A stretch of 64,000 bases of DNA from Aralia elata (taxonomy: Eukaryota; Streptophyta; Magnoliopsida; Apiales; Araliaceae), in the NCBI GenBank assembly GCA_034770075.1, contig CM068386.1, forward strand, positions 78,779,007 to 78,843,006, read 5' to 3'. Positions 32,501 to 37,445 of the stretch are shown here, piece after piece. A model generated the notes under the pieces. The model saw only the letters and a list, made by a program, of their open reading frames with translations. It was not told the origin of the DNA and searched no databases. The position numbers and the translations under genes are program-made. Numbering within the stretch: position 1 is the first letter of the stretch; the number at the start of each line of letters is the position of its first letter.

Positions 32501-34811
32501 CCAAATAAAATATAAATTTATTATTTGGCTCAGGGGAAGCAATATGTGAAAATTTAGTATCTGACACAAAGGAATAACTAGAAAAGATTTATATAAAGGA
32601 AACACTTTATTGCGCAACTGCCAATATATTATTGAAAGCACTCACAATTATTTCTCACACACTAAAACAATGAAATAATAGAGCAATAACGATAACTAGA
32701 ACTGCAATACACTCCTTGATTGCTCTCCTTAAAATTTTGACTTTTGAGTACTTGTAGTTGCTACTCAATATGCACTCAGCTTGCAAAACAATACAATAAT
32801 CATGCATCTCATCCGCTACTCTATTTATAGTTGAGCATTTCCAATTCATTCAAAGCTTCCGACTGAAAACGTGTAAACAAATTTGTTGACATTGGTACCA
32901 GCGCAGCAGTGCCTACAACTGGTTATTGCCTACTATTTTGACTCATCAGAATTCATAGTGCAAAAACATGAATAATGCTGCCAACATAGACTATTTGCTC
33001 ACATGAATGAATACAAAACAAAAGGGATCGATGGCCTCCGCCTTGGACTTCTTGAAGAGTAAGTATATGTTGAGCAACCACCAAGGTATGTCAAGAAAGG
33101 ACAAAAGAAAAGACAGGAGAAAGGGCAGAAGAATGAAGAATCACGTCTACAGACTGAAGAAAGCACTGTATGGACTGTAACATGCTCCCCGAGCCTGGTA
33201 CACAAGCATAGACTCAACATTTTTTTTGTTCCAAAAGTGTCCTAATGTTCCACAAAAATGACACAATATCCTCAAGTTTGTCATCACCATAGTAGTAAAA
33301 ATCTTACGATACACAATACGTATCTTCTATGTTACTCGGACTCGGATGGAGTGTCTGGTTGGACACGGTATCCGACACGGGTACTTCTCAATTTTGCCAA
33401 TTTTTTACACTAAAGTAAAGTATCTTGTCCAAGTGTCGGGTTTCGGACACGGGTGTCGGACACGGGTACTTTAGGGCAAAATGAAGAGTCCGAGTAACAC
33501 TGCGTATCTTATGATACGATATATGAGTATTTCAATACAGAATCGTTAGCGTATCAAAAAGTTAGTTGTATCTTATGATACGTCACCCATATCCTACGAT
33601 ACAATACGATATTACGATATATCATATCGATACATTTTTTTTTTAAGTTGGAGGCATATCATAGTTAAAATAATACATTAAAGCCTTTTTTTCTTTAGAA
33701 GAGTCGTTCCCTCAATCTATACAATAATTCTTAAAATGCTATCTTGTATTTCTTATCTTTTCCAAAGGACTTTGTTTCTACTTCTTCTTTTTCATGTCAA
33801 ATACTTGTATGCAGAAATAAATACATATTTTTGGAGTTATCTTTTGCTCTACAATTCCAATTTGGGGCATATTGAGTTAAGTTAAATACACTATTTTTTT
33901 CTTGTATTTCTTAATAAATATTGCTTAAACAATAGTGATTATTAATTAAGCCACTAGTTTAAACGCTTCAAACTATAATTTTAACATTAGACTTGAGCTA
34001 ATATACTTTATTTTCCAATAAAATGAGTTCTATGTGTGTTTTGTGTTGTGCATGTCTTTGCATATCTTACTATACATTACACGATACGAGACACGATTAA
34101 CGATTTAAGGATTTTTAATGCGCGATATGATTCTCGATTTAATAACTATGACCGTCATAATCTCATTATTATACCCTATTACCAAACTAACTTATTACTA
34201 TTATGGTATACATAAAATAAAAATATATTCTTAATATCATCAAATTTTGTAAATGGAACTCTTTTTGTAAAAGGGAAGGAGTAATAAATAACTGCAACCA
34301 ATTCAAAAAGAAACAACAAAACTGGGAAAATAAGAAATATAACTAAAATTAAAGGGTAATTCATACCACCAGTTTTAGGGAAGCCAAAGCAATGGGTGGT
34401 GCCACCAAAAGTTCTAGGATCAACACAATACACCGGCAAAACAGCCTCAGAAGAAACCCAAGCCCTAAACAAAGCCTCATTGTCCAACACTCTCAAATCA
34501 TTTCTGAACCAAACAATGGCTACCCCTTTACCATTTCTCTTCGTTGGCATTGAATTGAAGCTATATCTTCCAATGGTTTGTTCCGAAATTCGGTCCATTT
34601 CGTCGGAACTCAGTCCCGGAACCTGATCATAACCAGCTAGTGCTACTGATTTTCTTGAATTGGAGGAATTTATCATGGTAATTGAGGAGGAAAAGCAAGA
34701 AAAATATGGCTGAGCCTGAGTTTTAGGTTTTGATAGGTGTTTAATTTGAAGATTAATGCAGTTGGATAGTAAACGAGCTGGGAAGAAAATTGAAGTACGG
34801 AAACAAATCAT
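10367..34811 (-). CDS. CRYD: Cryptochrome DASH (CRY3-type), 13 exons, apparently intact
   Basis: Predicted flavoprotein of the photolyase/cryptochrome family. Plant CRY-DASH proteins bind FAD and a folate antenna, repair cyclobutane dimers in single-stranded DNA and are imported into chloroplasts and mitochondria. Thirteen exons join in frame to 584 residues, close to the usual 570-580. The N-terminus lacks D/E for 61 residues and is rich in S, K and R, which fits a transit peptide. The antenna/photolyase domain runs over exons 1-4 (GVAIVWFRNDLRVLDNEAL); the FAD-binding part covers exons 5-12, with KFSPWLASGSLSPR, LFELIWRDYF, DANMKELSTTGFMSNRGRQ and NYGNWTYGAGVGNDPREDRY. All introns are GT-AG except intron 5 (GC-AG). 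Introns 1, 10 and 12 carry transposons. The start is the first ATG of the open frame; a later ATG at residue 46 is possible. Confidence 0.95.
10655..10990 (+). mobile_element. Copia LTR fragment, plus orientation
   Basis: Starts around 'aaaaaaataaacttgatttt' and matches, in parallel, the LTR that begins at 11750. The reverse complement of the same family follows directly, so the two form an inverted pair. Confidence 0.6.
10991..11322 (-). mobile_element. Copia LTR fragment, minus orientation
   Basis: The reverse complement of 11322 downward reads TGTTAAAAAAATAAACTTG, the same LTR start as at 11750. A purine-rich tract (AAGGGAGGA on the minus strand, 11323-11331) lies next to it, as expected for a 3' LTR. 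The left border with the plus-oriented piece is approximate. Confidence 0.6.
11340..11500 (-). pseudogene. Copia RNase H C-terminal fragment
   Basis: The minus strand reads YIEIRHHFIRELV, a stop, then LEFVTTNDQLTDIFNKALP and a tail. This is the end of a Copia polyprotein (RNase H and the ADIFTKALP-like motif). It sits correctly upstream of the PPT and minus-strand LTR. Confidence 0.75.
11501..11749 (+). pseudogene. Copia pol end fragment with PPT, plus orientation
   Basis: Inverse partner of the fragment to the left: 'gccatgacagaaaatcca' matches the reverse complement of 'tggattttttgtcatgac' near 11520. It ends with HIEI-stop-HHFIKES-like codons and a polypurine tract 'tttaagggaaga' before the LTR at 11750. 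Confidence 0.6.
11750..12566 (+). mobile_element. Copia LTR with nested Stowaway MITE
   Basis: Begins TGTTAAAAAAACAAACTTG after a PPT and ends ATATCATAACA before a PBS-like site. It contains the MITE at 12162-12424; without it, about 555 bp. A PPT on one side and a PBS on the other mean that one LTR is shared by two element bodies. Confidence 0.6.
12162..12424. mobile_element. Stowaway MITE, full length
   Basis: TA + CTCCCTCTGCACCAAATTAA at the left matches the reverse complement of the right end (ATTTAATTTGGGACGGAGGG). TA lies at both borders. AT-rich, no ORF; nested in a Copia LTR. Confidence 0.92.
12567..12581 (+). other. PBS-like site (degenerate tRNA-iMet)
   Basis: ATCGGTATCTGAGCC differs at two positions from TGGTATCAGAGCC. 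It follows the LTR end directly. Confidence 0.6.
12582..13352. other. Intronic, nothing recognised
   Basis: It follows a Copia PBS, but I see no gag. There is no ORF of note apart from a G-rich run near 13314-13338. Confidence 0.4.
13353..13409 (+). pseudogene. LINE-1 ORF2 fragment, part 1
   Basis: Encodes VALLVRDGRWIRFWRDVW, typical of the region after the RT in plant L1 ORF2. The reading is interrupted by the MULE-type element and continues in frame at 14800. Confidence 0.8.
13410..14791. mobile_element. Mutator-like foldback element (MULE-MITE)
   Basis: 1,382 bp. The ends are inverse copies (GACTTAATAGCATATC and GATATGCTATTTAGTC). The two arms, about 13410-14010 and 14190-14791, are close to reverse complements over some 600 bp, leaving a loop of under 200 bp. 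It is flanked on both sides by GATGTTTGGG (13400-13409 and 14792-14801), a 10-bp target duplication that fits Mutator-like elements (9-10 bp). No transposase ORF. It sits inside a LINE-1 fragment whose frame is restored when the element and one TSD copy are removed. Confidence 0.92.
14792..15005 (+). pseudogene. LINE-1 ORF2 fragment, part 2
   Basis: Continues part 1 with VGEVRSLNLFSSAIDKEAAI and a stop. Cut at 15006 by the Copia LTR. Confidence 0.75.
15006..15548 (-). mobile_element. Copia 3' LTR (Tork-like element, minus strand)
   Basis: Plus-strand view begins TGTAGGAACC and ends TTCCAACA. The minus strand has a purine tract (AGATTAAGGGAGG) directly before TGTTGG, marking this as the 3' LTR. 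543 bp. A related LTR is at 32493-33050, and an inverse partial one at 19311-19603. Confidence 0.88.
15700..16560 (-). pseudogene. Copia RT/RNase H remnant
   Basis: The open part at 15711-15971 encodes VVALSTTEAEYMAATFATCQ and IMCDNKSAFALAKNPVFHGR, the Copia RNase H block. RT-like codons lie to the right with several stops. Confidence 0.85.
17609..17989 (-). pseudogene. Copia GAG-pre-integrase and integrase N-terminal remnant
   Basis: Encodes LWHLWVGHLNFQGLKLLVQK, then CEGCLLRKQH. The spacing H-x-H...C-x2-C fits the integrase zinc finger. RTDLCGPNEVESLENKMYVL begins the catalytic core. 126 residues are open; the rest is broken. Confidence 0.85.
18382..18556. mobile_element. MITE family 'GTTAC...GTAAC', copy 2
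   Basis: About 175 bp, nested in the Copia body. Same family as 5868-6043 and 33331-33498, with 'gagtgtcggacatggatact' text and GTTAC/GTAAC ends. Confidence 0.82.
18670..19285 (-). pseudogene. Copia gag remnant with CCHC knuckle
   Basis: The open segment 18817-19176 encodes RVLLQILRGDFESLCMTDSE and MRISSKKLEEQRVVEKIMRS. CYRCKQFGHFKFEC near 18680-18725 is the zinc knuckle. The gag start is missing at the rearranged junction near 19286. Confidence 0.85.
19286..19603 (+). mobile_element. Copia PPT plus truncated LTR, inverse orientation
   Basis: 'atcagattatgggagac' equals the PPT of the minus-strand element, and TCTTGGAAATATAATCTGAC equals its LTR start, but on the plus strand. The LTR part (from 19311) aligns with the reverse complement of 15548 downward for about 290 bp and then stops. 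It abuts the gag of the minus-strand element head to head. Confidence 0.85.
19604..19800 (+). mobile_element. tRNA-derived SINE-like sequence (tentative)
   Basis: 'gtctagtggtagaggtctct' resembles a Pol III A box, and 'atcacatgtttgagtttact' about 30 bases later a weak B box, in the layout of a tRNA-like SINE head. No tail or TSD could be fixed. Confidence 0.35.
19820..19995 (+). pseudogene. LINE-1 ORF2 fragment, part 3 (zf-RVT region)
   Basis: Encodes, in mixed frames, a VSLGAILSL-like block and CYVCKKEWKSLHHLLMHC, the C-x2-C...H...C zinc-binding block at the C-terminus of plant L1 ORF2. Confidence 0.75.
19996..20732. mobile_element. TIR repeat 'CATAGTTA', TATCG-rich, copy 1
   Basis: 737 bp with ends CATAGCTG... 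and ...TTAACTATG. Both ends are dense in 'cgtatcg/cgatac' words. It splits the LINE-1 fragment. A second copy in opposite orientation is at 33288-34150. No ORF; probably a non-autonomous DNA transposon. Confidence 0.7.
20733..20935 (+). pseudogene. LINE-1 ORF2 fragment, part 4 (C-terminus)
   Basis: Encodes IQWFMPNSITKILQAWKGAK and later WNMTPNV, matching the W-x-MP...W pattern at the end of plant L1 ORF2. It continues part 3 across the inserted repeat. Confidence 0.7.
20936..21722. other. CRY-DASH intron 12, proximal part
   Basis: AT-rich intronic sequence. Nothing further recognised. Confidence 0.5.
21723..21772 (-). CDS. CRYD: CRY-DASH exon 12
   Basis: Encodes GVGNDPREDRYFSIPKQ, 50 nt. 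Acceptor TTGTAG, donor GTAAGT. An 11.2-kb intron follows. Confidence 0.94.
21773..23185 (-). other. CRY-DASH intron 11
   Basis: 1,413 bp, no insertion or gene recognised. Confidence 0.6.
23186..23309 (-). CDS. CRYD: CRY-DASH exon 11
   Basis: Encodes IVCSFLVRDMGIDWRMGAEW, then FETCLLDYDPCSNYGNWTYG. It includes Trp residues of the family's electron-transfer region. Acceptor TCAGCAG, donor GTGAGT. Confidence 0.95.
24061..24073. repeat. G13 homopolymer
   Basis: Thirteen G in the U3 part of the solo LTR. Confidence 0.95.
25286..25320. repeat. GC island in solo LTR
   Basis: 'agcgccgcagcgct' and 'agcgccgtagcgct', two near-palindromes 8 bases apart. Same relative place as the island at 59117-59260 in the related LTR, but different core sequence. 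Confidence 0.8.
26463..26500. repeat. (TA)n microsatellite
   Basis: 38 bases of pure TA. Confidence 0.95.
26769..26838 (-). CDS. CRYD: CRY-DASH exon 10
   Basis: Encodes YPLIDANMKELSTTGFMSNR then GRQ, part of the FAD pocket. Acceptor TTTTAG, donor GTAAAA. The next intron holds a 3.1-kb solo LTR that starts only 46 bases from this donor. Confidence 0.95.
26922..26997 (-). CDS. CRYD: CRY-DASH exon 9
   Basis: Encodes GGPRKVKSTWNQDQSLFETW then RDGRT. Acceptor TTGTTAG, donor GTATAT. 76 nt. Confidence 0.93.
27413..27489 (-). CDS. CRYD: CRY-DASH exon 8
   Basis: Completes Trp, then VLFELIWRDYFRFISIKHGN and SLFHP. Acceptor TTTCAG, donor GTAATG. 77 nt, phase consistent on both sides. Confidence 0.93.
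27543..27628. repeat. Small foldback sequence in CRY-DASH intron 7
   Basis: TGATGCAGGA at the left and TCCTGCATCA at the right are perfect inverse ends. 'cttgtattggtccaa' is duplicated inside. A TATA-like ctatataaac follows at 27716, so this may be the U3 of an old short LTR ending near 27863 (CCTGTCA), but no TSD was found. Confidence 0.5.
28194..28240 (-). CDS. CRYD: CRY-DASH exon 7 (47-nt mini-exon)
   Basis: Encodes VKRYEKERHSNDSTY plus two bases of Trp. Acceptor TTAAG, donor GTATCT. The family usually has R-V-A-N where this copy has R-H-S-N. Confidence 0.88.
28343..28459 (-). CDS. CRYD: CRY-DASH exon 6
   Basis: Encodes DLLRMYKQTRNGMLGPDYST, then KFSPWLASGSLSPRLIYEE, 39 codons. The PDYSTKFSPWLA stretch is a hallmark of FAD contact in this family. 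Acceptor GTCTAG, donor GTAAAA. Confidence 0.95.
28918..28992 (-). CDS. CRYD: CRY-DASH exon 5 (GC donor)
   Basis: Encodes VSKGMRFVGGESAGLTRVHE then YFWKK, 25 codons. The donor is AAG|GCAAGT, the standard GC-AG donor consensus. Using the nearby GT instead would break the frame into exon 6. Confidence 0.93.
29089..29214 (-). CDS. CRYD: CRY-DASH exon 4
   Basis: Encodes SVESKSAVRSCIKIPTSL to QLGFYQEK, 42 codons. Acceptor TTACAG, donor GTAGGT. Confidence 0.94.
29299..29523 (-). CDS. CRYD: CRY-DASH exon 3
   Basis: Encodes VYAHKETCSEELNVERLV to DVYTQFRK, including LELIWGSTMYHVDDLPFD. 75 codons. Acceptor AATAG, donor GTACAG. Confidence 0.95.
29659..29798 (-). CDS. CRYD: CRY-DASH exon 2
   Basis: Encodes ALRALFLIECLDDLKKKL through GAHT. 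Acceptor TTCCGCAG, donor GTTAAG. 140 nt; the phase fits exons 1 and 3. Confidence 0.93.
30021..30300 (-). mobile_element. Complete 280-bp TRIM retrotransposon
   Basis: Two 72-bp LTRs (30021-30092 and 30229-30300) with four differences by my reading. Both start TGTTAAGTAA and end GCTAACA. The internal part is 136 bp without ORF. The minus strand shows a PBS (TGGTATCAGAGCTC, 30215-30228) beside the right LTR and a PPT (TTTGAGGGAGAG) beside the left one. AAATC flanks it on both sides (30016-30020, 30301-30305). All hallmarks of a terminal-repeat retrotransposon in miniature, in CRY-DASH intron 1. Confidence 0.95.
31541..31754. mobile_element. Stowaway-like MITE, right end cut by a Copia LTR
   Basis: Starts TACTCCCTC. 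Its later part matches the second copy at 33213-34283. The LTR at 31755 replaces its last 30 or so bases. Confidence 0.7.
31755..32278 (+). mobile_element. Copia LTR, plus orientation, 3' end lost
   Basis: Starts TGTTGGAATTAG. Shares blocks with the reverse complement of the LTR at 32493-33050 (for example 'gagcaaatagtctatgttgg'). It ends inside the U5-like part (tttatataaatctttctac) where it meets gag codons of the opposite strand. Confidence 0.8.
32279..32477 (-). pseudogene. Copia gag N-terminal fragment
   Basis: Minus strand encodes LQLPEFTGENFDNWYIQLTV and FLISQDLWNLVENGYTDI, the start of a Copia gag. It stops after about 60 codons where the inverse LTR begins. Confidence 0.85.
32478..32490 (-). 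other. Copia PBS
   Basis: Minus strand reads TGGTATTAGAGCC, one base off the tRNA-iMet consensus, two bases inside the LTR. Confidence 0.8.
32493..33050 (-). mobile_element. Copia 5' LTR, minus orientation, outer end lost
   Basis: Plus-strand view begins TGTAGGGACC next to the PBS. Similar to 15006-15548 near the PBS end, different in the middle. The outer end merges near 33050 into an RT fragment of the opposite strand. Confidence 0.8.
33050..33212 (+). pseudogene. Copia RT fragment
   Basis: Encodes VYVEQPPRYVKKGQ and, one frame over, HVYRLKKALYGL, a stop, then HAPRAWYTSIDS, a core stretch of Copia RT. Orientation is opposite to the adjacent LTR. Confidence 0.8.
33288..34150. mobile_element. 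TIR repeat 'CATAGTTA', copy 2, with nested MITE
   Basis: Ends CATAGTAG... and ...TAATAACTATG. Inverse to 19996-20732, with shared blocks in the middle. It contains MITE copy 3 at 33331-33498. Confidence 0.7.
33331..33498. mobile_element. MITE family 'GTTAC...GTAAC', copy 3 (best preserved)
   Basis: Ends GTTACTCGGACTC and GAGTCCGAGTAAC are perfect inverse copies. 168 bp, no ORF. Confidence 0.88.
34367..34811 (-). CDS. CRYD: CRY-DASH exon 1
   Basis: 148 codons plus one base. Contains the presumed transit peptide and the start of the photolyase domain (VWFRNDLRVLDNEALFRAW, then FGFPKTG). Donor GTATGA follows ACTGGTG. Confidence 0.95.
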
Positions 34812-35060
34812 ATGGAATCAGTTATTTGAGTTTTGAAAGCGATTGGAGAAATGGATTTGGATATACATGTCGTGGCGCAATTTTGGCCAATATACACATC
34901 TTCATGGGGAGGATTGAACAGCACAAGACCACAAGGCTGCATGATTAGTAGTTTGGGCCACATTTATTTTGGGGAGTATGCGTGTGTGTATGTTTACGTG
35001 GGATTCATTTTATACTTATGTGAGGAAACATATAAAAATATCAAAATATATATATAAAAA
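34812..35060 (-). promoter_or_regulatory. Presumed CRY-DASH 5' UTR and promoter
   Basis: Upstream of the start codon and free of repeats up to about 35060. I see no convincing TATA box or named light element; the assignment rests on position only. Confidence 0.4.
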
Positions 35061-35089
35061 TATCAGTTATCTTTATTTTTTAGAAAATT

Positions 35090-35410
35090 ATCACAAGTAA
35101 TAATTTTTTTTAAAATGACTTATAAGTTGTAATTTATAAATAAAAGTGTTTGACGTCATTTTTATTTATAAGTTAAAAATTACATTAAAATAATTTGTGA
35201 AGTTGTTTGGCTAAAATAACTTATAAGTTAAAAAACTCGTTCGGCAACGACTTATTTTAAAATGACTTAAAGTTAAAATTTAAGTTGACTTATAAGTCAT
35301 TTTAAGTTATTACTTATAAGTAAAAGCGTTCGGCACCAGATTGACTTATAAGTTAGAAATTAAGTTAATACAAGTTGTGAAAGTGTTCGGCTGATAATGA
35401 CTTATAAGTT
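35090..35410. repeat. Cluster of ACTTATAAGT palindromes
   Basis: The palindrome ACTTATAAGT and close forms occur repeatedly in both directions, with 'gttcggc' words between. Looks like subterminal repeats of a hAT-like MITE; ends not fixed. Confidence 0.5.
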
Positions 35411-35775
35411 AAAATAAAATGTGAAAATTACTAAAAAGAACATTAATAAAAAGATACATTGATTCAATATTGTATCATAAGAATCACCATTTTTTCATTA
35501 AATAAAACACTAAAAAATAACTATATTATATTGTAATATAAAATAAATATAATACATATTAATAATATATTATATTATATAATATTATATATGCATATAT
35601 TATATTATGTGTTATAATATTGTATATTTAATATTATATTATAATATATTATATATATTATAATATAATAAATATAAATAATATATTATATTATATAATA
35701 TTATATATGTTTATATTATAATATATATATATATATATATATATTATAATATAATACAAATAAATATAATACCTA

Positions 35776-35816
<41 letters not shown>

Positions 35817-35871
35817 GTTGTAACAATTATATATATATTTATTTATTTATATGGATGACGATATTTTTGTG
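35411..35871. repeat. AT-only low-complexity tract
   Basis: Almost purely A and T, with TATA-type runs at 35715-35750 and 35780-35815. No gene. Confidence 0.9.
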
Positions 35872-37445
35872 TGTTGGTTCCCAGAGGCACAATAGATATC
35901 TAGAAGGGGGGTTGAATAGATTTTTAAAAAAAAAATTATTTTCAAGTTAAAGATGTATTACCAAGAAATCAATTAACCTTATTGATTAAGCACAGCGGAA
36001 TATTCTTTTAATAAAACCCCTTAGAGATTATAAAATACTCAGATCTAAATTAAGTCTTGTGGAGGTACAAACACATAGCAGATATAGCAGTTTGTATTTG
36101 ACAGAATGTAAAATAACATAAAGTAAATGACACATGAGGTTTTAAGTGGTTCAGCGACTAAACAACTCCTACTCCACTGTTCCACTCCACTCTTCCACTC
36201 CACTGAGTAGGACATCTACTAAGGATAAGGTCACAATGACCATTTACATCTAAACAACTTAGATTCCTTCAAGCTCAATAGACTTGGATTTTAGTCACTA
36301 AGACAAGGATACTAAGACCTCTTCAAGTTTCTTCAACTTGACAATTCAGACCCTCAGTCCAGGACTCCTAACCCTCTTCAAGTTTCTTCAACTTGGCATA
36401 ATAATCACTGAGATCAAACAAATCACAATTGAATGATTGTGTTTGAGGTGCTGCTAAGTTTTGCAATAAAGCTATGTCTTCTTCTTGTACTTAGCAGCTT
36501 GGTTGATATCATCTTCAAGATGTTGTTGATCTTTTCTTTGAGTCTTGACTCCTTCTAGTATTCAGTAGATTGAATGATTTCATCTTCAAGATGTTGTTGA
36601 TCTTTTCTTTGAGGCTTGACTCCTTCTGGTACTCAGCAGCTTTGAACACATCTTTTGTCGTAGAGTTGTATTACTCTACTTATTCATCAATTCAACCTTT
36701 TGTGTTCTTCGTGAATCGTAGAGTGGTTCTTGCATTTTTCCTTTTGATCTTCCACTCTTATTTCATTTATTTCTCTTTTTCTTCACCACTTCTTCCTTTT
36801 GAATTCCCAAAGCTATTTATAATCTTTTCAAAAAGACTTCATGTTGAAAAGTATCTATTGGTGTATTTACCGCTCTACTTTAAGATATTCTTCTGACAAC
36901 TGATTTGAGGGTAGGTAGATATATCACTTTTGGCTCTGCAAACGTCCCATCAAACTGCAAACTCTTCTACCCCACATTAGAGATGTCACATCTTCATTCT
37001 AGCCGTTTCGACTTAGCTTCATATCGGTCCTCTTCTTTGAATTTGAAGATGGTGACAAATGTTCTTAACATCTTTGCTCTACTCTAATCTGCTCTGAAAT
37101 TGTCAGTCTTATAACAGTTCTGACATGTTCCTCAATCTTAACTTGATCGTTGAGTTCGTTGAAGAACGTAGAGTCTTGATTAGCGTTGCTCGACATTCTG
37201 CTCTACGATTGATGACAGTTCTACGATCATCTCTACGATGGTCGAGGTAGCTCTATGATCTGCTTTTTGATTGCTTTGTTAGCTCAACGATCTTTAGTAG
37301 AGTGATGAGAATCGTAGGATTGATCTTTCCATTTTGTTCTACGATTGGAACTTCATTTCTTCTCTATTGTCTGCTTTACGAATGAGTATTCTTTTATGCT
37401 TGAGCAGACTCTTGCAGACTTCTCTTTATTCTTTGAACACTCTTG
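35872..37445 (-). mobile_element. SIRE-type LTR (older element), left part
   Basis: Begins TGTTGGTTCCCAGAGG (plus view). Near this end the minus strand reads attcaaccccccttctagat, as in the U5 end of the younger SIRE LTR. It continues at 61469 after the 24-kb insertion. Joined LTR length is about 2.45 kb. It contains many 'ctacgat' words. Confidence 0.75.

Larger units (their letters stand above)
33213..34283. mobile_element. Second Stowaway-like MITE, split by a TIR repeat
   Basis: Flanks 33213-33287 and 34151-34283 align with the MITE at 31541 ('cacaaaaatgacacaatatc', 'gtcataatctcattattata'). It ends GGAAGGAGTA; the left terminal 40 bases are absent. Confidence 0.65.

Noticed and set aside
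32999..33220. 73-codon minus-strand ORF, Cys/Phe-rich
   Set aside because: Antisense to the Copia RT fragment VYRLKKALYGL on the plus strand.
34396..34626. 76-codon ORF on the plus strand
   Set aside because: Antisense shadow of CRY-DASH exon 1; the minus-strand protein is a clear family match.
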